Below are positions 17,395 to 24,846 of a stretch of 64,000 bases of DNA, piece by piece (the first letter of the stretch is position 1; every line of letters starts with the position of its first letter). Position numbers and translations under genes: made by a program. The stretch is taken from the NCBI GenBank assembly GCA_963706425.1, contig CAVPMN010000020.1, positions 558,001 through 622,000 of the forward strand. The letters are read 5' to 3'. This DNA is from CAVPMN01 sp963706425. Its GTDB lineage: Bacteria; Actinomycetota; Acidimicrobiia; Acidimicrobiales; Acidimicrobilacustridaceae. The notes below the pieces were generated by a model. That model ran no database searches, had not been told where the DNA came from, and was given only the letters and a program-made list of their open reading frames with translations.

Positions 17395-17653
17395 ATGACA
17401 CAGCTTCTGTCCGCCGATCTCTCGTCGCCCGTCGACGCACTTCCGTACGCGCAGCGTCGTGGAGCACGCCGCCCTCGACGAGCTTCGACAGCTCCGGTCG
17501 CTCGACGATCGCCTTGCCGCGATCAGGCGAGCGGCGCGCACGATCCGCGATGCCGACGAGCAACGTGCGCTCCTGGCGGCGCTCGACGTGGCCAACGGGC
17601 CCGCCGTGCCCCTGCCTCAGCGCCGTCGGGGCGAGTCGCCGATCCGGGACTAG
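17395..17653 (+). CDS. Small helical hypothetical protein, possibly frameshifted
   Basis: From ATG 17395, preceded by GAGGTGGG, the first frame gives MTQLLSADLSSPVDALPYAQ; the frame then changes near 17455 and continues as EHAALDELRQLRSLDDRLAA and onward to the stop at 17653. Joined, it is about 85 residues, mostly a charged amphipathic helix. The alternative is a shorter protein starting at GTG 17459, but no ribosome site precedes it. No family is recognised. It is the first of three small plus-strand genes before the convergent membrane gene at 18167. The frame break is inferred and the call is weak. Confidence 0.35.
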
Positions 17654-17749
17654 CCGGGCAACGAGCGGCGGGCACGGTCCCCCAGGCCGGCGGCGCTCCC
17701 GTCTAGGGTGACCGGACTGTTCTTCGGGCGGAGAACGAAACGAGGACGT

Positions 17750-17938
17750 ATGTCTACGAACTCCGAAACGCTCGTCGATCTGGTCACGCTCGAGAAGGTC
17801 CATCGCCTGTTGGCCGACGCCGCAGTCGATGCCGGCGCCGAGTCCTCCTCAGGTGGGCACCACCCGTCGAGTCGCCTCGACGACACACCGGCGCTCGCCC
17901 CGTGCGGTGGACGCGCCGCCCTCCCCCAGCGCCGCTGA
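17750..17938 (+). CDS. Small hypothetical protein
   Basis: A 62-residue frame from ATG 17750 with a purine-rich AACGAAACGAGGA upstream as a ribosome site. The first half (SETLVDLVTLEKVHRLLADAA) looks like one amphipathic helix; the second half is Ser, His, Pro and Arg-rich and may be disordered or out of frame. It is not recognised. It lies between two other small genes on the same strand. Confidence 0.35.
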   Translation: MSTNSETLVDLVTLEKVHRLLADAAVDAGAESSSGGHHPSSRLDDTPALAPCGGRAALPQRR

Positions 17939-17982
17939 CCCGGCCTGATCCGCTAGATTGGCGACCCCACCGGAGGATGCAC

Positions 17983-18162
17983 GTGAGCGATCGCCACACG
18001 TCCACCGAGGTCGTCATCGACCTCACCGATTCGACTCGGCTCCACCTGGTGCTCGACGACAACCCCATGGAGTCGATGGGCCCGGTCGAGAAGCGCCGGT
18101 TGCTCATCCGAGTGCTCTGTGAGCTCGTCGCCTACGGCGAGCGCGAGCCGGCCGCCCGCTAG
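17983..18162 (+). CDS. Small protein with the PVE-RR-IRVLC motif
   Basis: A 59-residue product starting at GTG 17983; the site GGAGG at 17972-17976 sits 6 bases before it, which favours GTG over the ATG at 17977. It has a strand-rich N-terminus (STEVVIDLTDSTRLHLVLDD) and then GPVEKRRLLIRVLCELVA, which closely matches SPVERRRVIIRVLCLLVA in the convergent gene at 18167-19006 (about 12 of 18 residues identical). The shared motif suggests a common short helical domain. No known family or function is recognised. The two genes end 4 bases apart. Confidence 0.62.
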   Translation: MSDRHTSTEVVIDLTDSTRLHLVLDDNPMESMGPVEKRRLLIRVLCELVAYGEREPAAR

Positions 18163-18180
18163 CGGCTCACGGGCGGCTCG
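18144..18180. terminator. Bidirectional hairpin overlapping both convergent stops
   Basis: GCCGCCCG (18151-18158) pairs perfectly with CGGGCGGC (18170-18177), and an alternative stem CGAGCC/GGCTCG (18144-18149 with 18175-18180) extends it. The stop codons of both converging genes fall in or beside the loop. This is the likely shared terminator. Confidence 0.55.
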
Positions 18181-19006
18181 ACGTTGCGTCGGCCGTCGAG
18201 TGACCGGGCTGCCTCGTCGGCAGCTCCCGAGGCGACTCGCCCGGTGGTGGGCCCTCCCAGGCCGCGGCGCGAGCCGCGTCGGCGGCCGCCGCCACGTCGT
18301 CGTCGGAGCGGGCCACCAAGAGGCAGAGCACCCGGATGATCACCCGTCGGCGCTCGACCGGTGACAACGCATTGAGGTCGGTGAAGCGCCCCGGCCGGCG
18401 CGGCGCCTCCTCGGAGAAGAGCGTGAGCTCGGCGCCTTCAGAGGGGTCGGGCTTTGCGTCCGCGATCAGCTCGTCGAGCAGCGCGGCCGCTTCAGCGAGC
18501 CCACCGTTGGTCTGGGCCAGTTCGGCGGCCACGTCGACGAGGTCGTCGTCGGTGAGGCCGACCTCGCGCGCCAGCTCACTGGCGATGCGATCGACTGTGG
18601 GGTCACCGGCACTGCCACCGAGGACGATGACCGCCTCGCCATCGTCACCCAGCTCGATGACCGCCTCGCCCGACTGACGCGACGGGTCGAGCGTGATAGT
18701 GGGTCGCGCCCGGGTCGCAGCGGGCGCGTAGACGACCGTGTCACTCGTCGGACGATCGCCCGCCGGCGGATCCCAACCGGTGGGCCGGCCGCCGATGGTG
18801 TCACTGCTGGTGGTCGCGTAGGGACGACTGGCGGTGACGCGACTGATGACCGCAGGATCGGCGCCGGTGCCGACCAGACGATCGGACACGTCGATGAACG
18901 CCTCGTCGCGCTCGGCCGCCCGGCGGCGGGCGCGAACCACGGACACGAACACCACAGCGAGGGCGGCCAGCACCGCGACACTGACGATCACCACGACTAA
19001 GCCCAT
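18167..19006 (-). CDS. Membrane-anchored hypothetical protein with the PVE-RR-IRVLC motif
   Basis: This 279-residue protein has an N-terminal membrane helix (LVVVIVSVAVLAALAVVFVSV, residues 3-23, trimmed here) followed by basic RARRRAAER, so the rest is probably cytoplasmic. A Thr/Pro-rich linker, a Gly/Asp-rich segment, a helical part (DRIASELAREVGLTDDDLVD and AELAQTNGGLAEAAALLDEL, about 137-182) and then SPVERRRVIIRVLCLLVA (about 210-227) follow. The last motif is shared with the small convergent gene at 17983-18162. The tail is Ala, Pro and Arg-rich. No known family is recognised. It may sense or scaffold something at the membrane, but there is no direct evidence. Confidence 0.75.
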   Translation of the reverse strand: MGLVVVIVSVAVLAALAVVFVSVVRARRRAAERDEAFIDVSDRLVGTGADPAVISRVTASRPYATTSSDTIGGRPTGWDPPAGDRPTSDTVVYAPAATRARPTITLDPSRQSGEAVIELGDDGEAVIVLGGSAGDPTVDRIASELAREVGLTDDDLVDVAAELAQTNGGLAEAAALLDELIADAKPDPSEGAELTLFSEEAPRRPGRFTDLNALSPVERRRVIIRVLCLLVARSDDDVAAAADAARAAAWEGPPPGESPRELPTRQPGHSTADATSSRP

Positions 19007-19151
19007 GTATCACCCGCGACGTACCGCGGCACCGATCGCCCGCGGACTCGCTCTTCCATCGACTGACTGCCCCGGGGCCGGCCATCGACCCCGCTCTCCC
19101 GGGCTTGTTCTATCGCAGTTGGCCCCGACCGGCGAGGCAAGTGATGGGGGG

Positions 19152-19412
19152 TCAGGCCACTCTTGCCCGGAGCTGGTCCTTGAGGTCTTCCCAGCGACCG
19201 GTGGACGCCCCTGCGGCGGTGAACAGCTCGACCGCCTTCCACTCAGGCGCCTCGTAGTCCTTCTCCGCGTCGTCGAGAGGCACCTCGGTGCCGTCGACGG
19301 CCACCTGCAGCGCAGGCCAGTTCGCCGGATCGTCCCCGACACGCAGGAACATGCGGATCTGGGCCGCCTGGCCCGAGTCGTCCGCGATGATCAAGAAGGT
19401 CCAGCGTTCCAT
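19152..19412 (-). CDS. Small conserved-looking hypothetical protein
   Basis: An 86-residue acidic protein with the site GAGGAG 8 bases before ATG. The pattern ERWTFLIIADDSGQAAQIRM followed by VGDDPANWPALQVAVDGTEV suggests an alternating strand/helix fold. No family is recognised. It lies 19 bases after the 19432-19698 gene on the same strand, so the two are likely co-transcribed. Confidence 0.65.
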   Translation of the reverse strand: MERWTFLIIADDSGQAAQIRMFLRVGDDPANWPALQVAVDGTEVPLDDAEKDYEAPEWKAVELFTAAGASTGRWEDLKDQLRARVA

Positions 19413-19431
19413 CCAGGTGCTCCTCGGAGGT

Positions 19432-19698
19432 TCAGCGCGGTGAGTCGGTCGGGAACTCGATCGACTCCGCGGTTTGACGCATCAGCTCGGCCAACCCGTT
19501 CACGAGCAGTTGGGGCTCTCCGCCGGCCTCTGCGACCTGGCGCAACAACGGCCGGACCTGCCCGGCGATGAAGTCGCCGAACATCGCCACGAACTCCGAG
19601 GCGATCTGACGTCCCTCCTCGGAGTCGTTCAGGACGGCCCGCTCGATCTCGACCATCCCGCTCTCGGCGTCAGTGTTGCCGTTGCCGTTCACGCCCAT
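19432..19698 (-). CDS. Small helical hypothetical protein
   Basis: An 88-residue product from ATG 19698 with GGGGAG just upstream; the longer in-frame start at 19842 would overlap the divergent kinase gene and lacks a site. The body, EGRQIASEFVAMFGDFIAG and VRPLLRQVAEAGGEPQLLVN, is helical and acidic. It is the first of a two-gene unit with the 86-residue protein. No function is recognised. Confidence 0.6.
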   Translation of the reverse strand: MGVNGNGNTDAESGMVEIERAVLNDSEEGRQIASEFVAMFGDFIAGQVRPLLRQVAEAGGEPQLLVNGLAELMRQTAESIEFPTDSPR

Positions 19699-19820
19699 GG
19701 CTCCCCTGTCGGCTCCGGATCGGGCCGATTCAAGGTCTGGGCGGCTCGAAATCGGGCTGGCAGACGTGAGAACCTGCCCCCGAGGGATTCCATGAGACCA
19801 GATGCCGACCATGTCGAGGA

Positions 19821-20885
19821 ATGGCGCCGGTGAGCGTTGCACGCGGCCACCAGAGCCTCGCGTCCGATGTGCTCAGGGCGATGATCGACGCCGCCCCCGA
19901 CGGGATCGTGATGGTCGACGAGGACGGCACGATCGTCTTCAACAACCGCAGAGCGGAGGAGCTCTTCGGCTACGAGCCCGAGGCACTGCTGGGTCGGTCG
20001 GTCGACGAGCTCCTGCCCGGTGAGCTCCGCGCGAAACATCAGATCGACCGGGACCGCTATCGCGACCAGCCCCGCACCCGCGCCATGGGCACCGGCCTCG
20101 AGCTGTGCGGCCTGCGTCGCAACGGAACCGAGTTCCCCGTGGAGATCAGCCTCAGCCCACTGCGCGACGGCGAGCAGATGCGGGTGATCGCGGCGGTGCG
20201 CGACGTCACCAGCAGGCGTCAGACCGAACAAGCGGTGCGAGAGAGCGAGGAAGCGTTGCAGGCGGCTCGCGAGGAGCTGGCCATCACGGAAGATCGGGAA
20301 CGCATCGCCCGCGACCTGCACGACACCGTCATCCAACGTCTCTTCGCGGCGGGCATGGCGCTGCAGGCCACCCTCGGTCGGGTCGAGGACGCTGCGTCCC
20401 GAGCACGGCTGGAGCAGACCGTCGACGACCTCGACGAGACCATCCGCGAGATCCGCACCGCCATCTTCGGCCTCCAGGCCCCGGCTGACGGTGGGCCCGG
20501 ACTACGCGGCGACATCGTGCGCGTCACCAACGATGCCCGCCCGACGCTGGGGTTCACCCCGCGGGTGCACTTCAGCGGGGCGATCGAGAGCATCCCGCCC
20601 GAGATCGCCGAGCAGTTGCTCCCTGCCTTGCGCGAGGCCTTGGCCAACGTGGCCAAGCACGCCCAGTCGAGTGCTGTGCGCATCTCGGTCGATGTGGGCA
20701 GTGACGTGGTGATGTGTGTCGTCGACGACGGCATCGGCGTCGCCGGCAGCGTGGCGGGTGGGCACGGGCTGCCCAACCTGGCCGAGCGCGCCGAGAAGCT
20801 CGGCGGCTGCTTCACGATCGGGCCCGGCCCAGACGGGGGCACCGCGCTCGAGTGGCGGGCACCCGTGACGCCAGAACGCAGTTGA
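19821..20885 (+). CDS. PAS-domain sensor histidine kinase (NarL/DevS type), orphan
   Basis: This 354-residue cytosolic kinase has a PAS domain at about 15-130 (MIDAAPDGIVMVDEDGTIVF, RRAEELFGYEPEALLG, and the PAC part FPVEISLSPLRDGEQMRVIAA), a HisKA_3 dimerisation helix with the phospho-acceptor His 167 in RIARDLHDTVIQRLFAAGM, and an HATPase domain ending GHGLPNLAERAEKLGG and GPDGGTALEW. This is the DevS/DosT-like core. No GAF or haem domain precedes it. It would phosphorylate a LuxR/NarL-type response regulator, but none is encoded in the window, so it is an orphan. The ligand, if any, of the PAS domain is not known. Confidence 0.92.
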   Translation: MAPVSVARGHQSLASDVLRAMIDAAPDGIVMVDEDGTIVFNNRRAEELFGYEPEALLGRSVDELLPGELRAKHQIDRDRYRDQPRTRAMGTGLELCGLRRNGTEFPVEISLSPLRDGEQMRVIAAVRDVTSRRQTEQAVRESEEALQAAREELAITEDRERIARDLHDTVIQRLFAAGMALQATLGRVEDAASRARLEQTVDDLDETIREIRTAIFGLQAPADGGPGLRGDIVRVTNDARPTLGFTPRVHFSGAIESIPPEIAEQLLPALREALANVAKHAQSSAVRISVDVGSDVVMCVVDDGIGVAGSVAGGHGLPNLAERAEKLGGCFTIGPGPDGGTALEWRAPVTPERS

Positions 20886-20895
20886 ACCGGCTCGG

Positions 20896-22203
20896 CTAGG
20901 CGGAGTCGGTGCTTCCAGGCGCCACGGGTGCGGCGGGCGCGGCCCCCCTGCCGACCACCTCGAGCACACCCAGCACCACGAGGCCGATGACGAGGGTGAC
21001 GAACACCACCATGGCGCTCGGCTGGTCCCACGCGACGAGCACCAGGGCGCCGATCACACCCACGGCGATGCGCAGGGCACCGAGGTTGCGGCTGACGAAC
21101 TCGCCGACAGGCCCGAAGTCGATGCCGCGTTCGTCGGCCTCGTCGCCCACCCGTCCGAGCAGCGAGGCCACCAGGCGTCGCAGTCGCACCGCTGCGGGCG
21201 ACGGCCCCATCACGATGGCACCCAGGAACACGATGACGCCGAGCGCCACCAGCACCCGCGCGCTCTGACGGAGGAAGCGCACGATGGTGTCGAAGAACGC
21301 CGCCGCCGCATCCTCGGGCATCACATCGCTCGGGATGGCACCGAGGTAGAAGGTGCGGCCAACGCTGAGGATCAACAGCAGCGCCAGCACGGAAACGGCC
21401 AGCCCGAAGCCGGCCCACATGAGCCCTCGGCGGCGATTGGGGAACAGCAGGGCACCGCCGATGAAGCAGAGCACTGACAAGATGGGAAGCACGGTGGCCA
21501 GCTTGTCGAAGAGGGAGAAGGCCGCCTGCGCCCGTTGGATCTCGTCGGACTGGAAGACCTCGATGGTGGCGATGTCGCCGCTCGGCGTGAAGTTGGCGAA
21601 CAGGTCGATGCCGGCGTCCTGCAGTCGTTGGTTCACCGCGGTGATGACGCCGCCCAGATCGACCGACACCGTGCCGTTCCGGGTGTCGATGCTGTCGGTT
21701 CCCTCGCCGGTGATCACGGCGGCCAGGGTGGTGTGGGCCACCTCGTTCGCCCGCTCCCAGAGTTGCTGGAACTGGTCGGTCTCGAGCAACCGGGCGGTTG
21801 TCTGCTGGACGACCGTGCGGATCGCCGTGGTGAGCGGGCCGGCGAGGAACTGCTGGTTCTCGGGGAGCGCGTCGCTCACGAGGGTGGACACGTCGACCTG
21901 CGCGAACAGCGCGTCGGTCACCTGCTGGGCCACGACCGCTTGCAGGGCGGGGTCAGCTGCCAGCGGCGCGACCGTTTCGACATAGCGATCGGTGTCGGTG
22001 ATGACGCTGCGAGTCCAGACCGCCAGCACCGAGATCGGCGCCAGCAGGCTGGCGACCACCAGCAGCGCGATGGCTCCCATCTTGCGGCCTCGATGACTCG
22101 GCGCCGACTCGGCCTCCGCCACCTCGGCTGCCAGCCTCGCGTTCTCGGCCCGAAGTCGCTCGATCTCGGCGTCCGCTGACTCAGAATCCGGCTGCTGCTC
22201 CAT
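20896..22203 (-). CDS. Conserved actinobacterial membrane protein with coiled-coil N-terminus
   Basis: This 435-residue protein starts with a short coiled coil (ESADAEIERLRAENARLAAE), then a membrane helix near 43-62 (MGAIALLVVASLLAPISVLA), a large outside domain of about 180 residues rich in Gln, Thr and Val (YVETVAPLAADPALQAVVAQ onward), and membrane helices at about 240-256, 268-288, 325-345 and 380-420. This layout matches the widespread actinobacterial integral membrane family with the DTDRYVETVAPLA segment. Its role is unknown. It converges with the kinase gene, 10 bases apart. Confidence 0.82.
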   Translation of the reverse strand: MEQQPDSESADAEIERLRAENARLAAEVAEAESAPSHRGRKMGAIALLVVASLLAPISVLAVWTRSVITDTDRYVETVAPLAADPALQAVVAQQVTDALFAQVDVSTLVSDALPENQQFLAGPLTTAIRTVVQQTTARLLETDQFQQLWERANEVAHTTLAAVITGEGTDSIDTRNGTVSVDLGGVITAVNQRLQDAGIDLFANFTPSGDIATIEVFQSDEIQRAQAAFSLFDKLATVLPILSVLCFIGGALLFPNRRRGLMWAGFGLAVSVLALLLILSVGRTFYLGAIPSDVMPEDAAAAFFDTIVRFLRQSARVLVALGVIVFLGAIVMGPSPAAVRLRRLVASLLGRVGDEADERGIDFGPVGEFVSRNLGALRIAVGVIGALVLVAWDQPSAMVVFVTLVIGLVVLGVLEVVGRGAAPAAPVAPGSTDSA

Positions 22204-22257
22204 GAGCGCGGAGGCTACTCCTGCTCGGAATCGGGGCCGGGGAGGGCGCGGGACCGG

Positions 22258-23223
22258 TCACACGTGGCGCGCCGCCATCGTCTCCGCCGCCTGGCGCATC
22301 CGGGACCGCAGTGACACCGGTTCGAGCACCTCGACGCCCGTCCCGAGGGCCACCAGCTGGTCGAGCGCCACCTCCTCGGACTCGACGGCGAGGTCGAGCG
22401 TGCGCCAGCCCAGCGCGTCGGCGGGACCAGCCTTGGTCAGTGCGTCGACCGCGGCCTGCTCATCGACCACGTGTGGAAGACGGCCTACGGCGAAAGGAGC
22501 GACACGAACGCGCACGCGGCCACGCAACATCGACCGGTCGAAGTCGGCCCGGGATCGGGTCCACCAGGACTCGAGCGAGAACTCAGCCGGCCGGTCGAAC
22601 CGGTCGGCCCGAGACACCGCGTCGACCATTCGACTGACGCGATAGGTGCGCACGCTCGTGCGGTGCCGGGCGACCAGGTACCACGTGCCCGCCTTGAGGA
22701 CGAGCCCGAGTGGATCGAGCCGCCGGGACACGACCTGGTCTCGACGCGAGTAGCGGACGTCGACGCGCCGCGTCTCCCACACCGCCGATGCCAGCACCGG
22801 GAGGTGGGGCACCTCCTCGCTGTGGTGGAACCAGCCAGGGGCGTCGAGATGGAACCGCTCTCGAACTCGTCCCGCTCGGGCCCGCAACTCGGGTGGCAGG
22901 CCAGACATCAGCTTCGACTGTGCAGCCGCCGAGACGGCACCGAGGCCGAGCTCGTCGATGGCCGCCGGTGGGCCCGCAAGCAAGAGCGCGCCGGCTTCGT
23001 CTCCGGTGAGCGCTTCGAGCCGGCTGGTCCAGGTGTCGAGCAGCTCGATGCCGCCGCCCGGACCGGTCTCGGTCCACACCGGCACGCCCGCAGCCTGCAG
23101 CTCCCGCACGTCGCGATAGATCGTGCGCTCGGAGACCTCGAGCTCGATCGCCAGCGCAGCAGCCGTCGTGCGTCCACGAGACTGGAGGAAGACGAGCTCG
23201 GCGAGCAGGCGGCTGGCGCGCAT
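22258..23223 (-). CDS. YafY/DeoR-type HTH and WYL-domain transcriptional regulator
   Basis: This 321-residue regulator has an N-terminal winged helix (residues 4-58: LLAELVFLQSRGRTTAAALA, VSERTIYRDVRELQAAGVPV) and a WYL ligand-binding domain (about 140-225) with GTWYLVARHRTSVRTYRVSR, then the WCX extension. WYL regulators often sense small molecules or nucleic-acid ends. It is divergent from a PPOX-family flavoprotein, with a near-perfect inverted repeat (23240-23268) between them. Such divergent pairs usually mean direct control of the neighbour. The start is ATG 23223. Confidence 0.92.
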   Translation of the reverse strand: MRASRLLAELVFLQSRGRTTAAALAIELEVSERTIYRDVRELQAAGVPVWTETGPGGGIELLDTWTSRLEALTGDEAGALLLAGPPAAIDELGLGAVSAAAQSKLMSGLPPELRARAGRVRERFHLDAPGWFHHSEEVPHLPVLASAVWETRRVDVRYSRRDQVVSRRLDPLGLVLKAGTWYLVARHRTSVRTYRVSRMVDAVSRADRFDRPAEFSLESWWTRSRADFDRSMLRGRVRVRVAPFAVGRLPHVVDEQAAVDALTKAGPADALGWRTLDLAVESEEVALDQLVALGTGVEVLEPVSLRSRMRQAAETMAARHV

Positions 23224-23239
23224 CTCGTCAACCTATCGT

Positions 23240-23268
23240 CTATCCCTGACAGAAGATGGCAGGAATAG
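23240..23268. promoter_or_regulatory. Inverted-repeat operator between WYL regulator and PPOX gene
   Basis: CTATCCCTG (23240-23248) and CAGGAATAG (23260-23268) form an inverted repeat with 8 of 9 positions paired, separated by 11 bases. It lies in the 62-base gap between divergent starts. Its position favours ATG 23286 over the earlier GTG/ATG as the PPOX start. It is likely the WYL regulator's binding site. Confidence 0.55.
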
Positions 23269-23285
23269 TGCCCAAAGATGAAGCC

Positions 23286-23792
23286 ATGACCTCCTGGAAC
23301 GACGTTTGCACCGCCGCCCCCGACCTGGCCGATCGAGTCCGCATGCGGATCGAGGCCCACGGCCTCGCCCTGCTCGCCACTCTGCGCGCCAACGGCTATC
23401 CCCGGGTCAGCGGCATCGAGCCCCTGTTCGCATTTGGTGAGCTGTGGCTCGGGATGATGCCCGAATCCCGCAAAGGCAATGACCTCCGTCGCCACGACCG
23501 CCTCTGTCTGCACAACGCGACGATCGACAAGGAGCTGAACGACGGCGATGCCAAGATCACCGGCCGAGGGGTCGAGATCGTCGAGCCCGAGACGCTCGAC
23601 GCGGTCGCGGTCGCATTCGAGGCAGCCAACGGCTACTTCCCGCCGGGACCGTTCGATCTCTTCCGCGTCGATGTCTGCGAGCTGTCGCTCGTTCATCCGG
23701 GCCTCATGGCGGGAACGACCGACCCGGTGCCCGTGCTCGTCATCGAGTCGTGGCGGACAGGTGAGGCGCCGAAACGGGTCGAACGTCGGTGA
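23286..23792 (+). CDS. Pyridoxamine 5'-phosphate oxidase (PPOX) family flavoprotein
   Basis: A 168-residue split-barrel protein. It has the usual start of the fold (ADRVRMRIEAHGLALLATLR, GYPRVSGIEPLFAFGELWLG), the phosphate-contact region (GMMPESRKGNDLRRHDRLCL) and an end sheet (PFDLFRVDVCELSLVHPG). Such proteins bind FMN, F420 or haem and are often detoxification reductases rather than true PdxH. It faces the WYL regulator across a shared dyad and is followed 46 bases later by DUF5996. ATG 23286 is preferred because the upstream alternative lies in the operator. Confidence 0.85.
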   Translation: MTSWNDVCTAAPDLADRVRMRIEAHGLALLATLRANGYPRVSGIEPLFAFGELWLGMMPESRKGNDLRRHDRLCLHNATIDKELNDGDAKITGRGVEIVEPETLDAVAVAFEAANGYFPPGPFDLFRVDVCELSLVHPGLMAGTTDPVPVLVIESWRTGEAPKRVERR

Positions 23793-23837
23793 GCATCAGC
23801 GTGCGGGGGGAGGGGTGAGCGTCGCTAGCTTGACGGC

Positions 23838-24818
23838 ATGACCGCACGATGGCGTCCCCCCTCACCAGCACCCGGCGATTGGCCTCGTCTGCCGGCCGAC
23901 GACTGGGCCGCCACCCTGGCGACCGTGCACCTCTGGACGCAGGTCATCGGCAAGGTCCGACTCGCCTGTGGCCCCTGGCTCAACCACTCGTGGGGGGTCA
24001 CGCTCTACGTCACGGCGCGTGGCCTCAGCACCTCACTCGTCCCCTATGGCGGTCGCGCCTTCGAACTCGAGCTCGACTTCCCGGCGGGCGTTGCCCGTCT
24101 CACCACCGCCGACGGCGAGCTCAGGGAGATCATCCTCGATGCCGGCCGATCGATCGCCACGTTCCATGCCGAGGTGCTCGACGCACTGAGCTCGGTGGGC
24201 ATGGTGGTCGAGATCGACCCCATGCCGAACGAGATCGTCGACGCCCTCCCGTTCCCAGACGACACCGCCCCTCGCACCTACGAGCCCAGCCACGCCCTCG
24301 CGTTCTGGCACGCGCTCGTACAGGCCCAGCGGGTCTTCGGCCGATTCCGAGCCGATTTCCTCGGCAAGGCGAGCCCCGTGCACTTCTTCTGGGGCAGCCT
24401 CGATCTGGCGGTCACTCGTTTCTCGGGCCGAGCGGCGCCCGACCACCCTGGCGGGGTGCCCAACCTCCCGCTCGACGTCGCGCGCGAGGCCTACTCGCAC
24501 GAAGTCACCAGCTGCGGGTTCTGGCCGGGCAACGCCGAGTCTCCCGAACCCATCTTCTACGCCTACGCGTATCCCAACCCCGACGGCTTCGCAGAAGCAT
24601 CCGTCTCCCCCGGAGATGCCTTCTGGCTAGAGGCCCTCGGCGAGTTCGTGCTCCCCTACGAAGCCGTCCGCCGCGCCGACCAACCCGACGACACACTCCT
24701 GGCGTTCCTCGAGAGCACGCACGCGGCCGCCGCCGACCTGGCGGGATGGGATCGAGACAGGCTCGAATGCGCCGACCCGCTCGGCCCCGACTGGTGGCAC
24801 AACCGTCCTCGATCCTGA
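23838..24818 (+). CDS. DUF5996 family protein
   Basis: A 326-residue protein with the family's aromatic pattern: WPRLPADDWAATLATVHLWT near the start, GPWLNHSWGVTLYVTARGLS, AFELELDFPAGVARL, SPVHFFWGSLDLAVTRFSGR near 175-195, then HEVTSCGFWPGN and EPIFYAYAYPNPDGF, and a C-terminal WLEALGEFVLPYEAVR. The family is widespread and unassigned; the dense Trp, His and Asp positions suggest an enzyme but no cofactor site is obvious. It follows the PPOX gene on the same strand and may be part of the same transcript. Confidence 0.88.
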   Translation: MTARWRPPSPAPGDWPRLPADDWAATLATVHLWTQVIGKVRLACGPWLNHSWGVTLYVTARGLSTSLVPYGGRAFELELDFPAGVARLTTADGELREIILDAGRSIATFHAEVLDALSSVGMVVEIDPMPNEIVDALPFPDDTAPRTYEPSHALAFWHALVQAQRVFGRFRADFLGKASPVHFFWGSLDLAVTRFSGRAAPDHPGGVPNLPLDVAREAYSHEVTSCGFWPGNAESPEPIFYAYAYPNPDGFAEASVSPGDAFWLEALGEFVLPYEAVRRADQPDDTLLAFLESTHAAAADLAGWDRDRLECADPLGPDWWHNRPRS

Positions 24819-24846
24819 CCACGGCACTCCGGCATACTTTGGCCCG

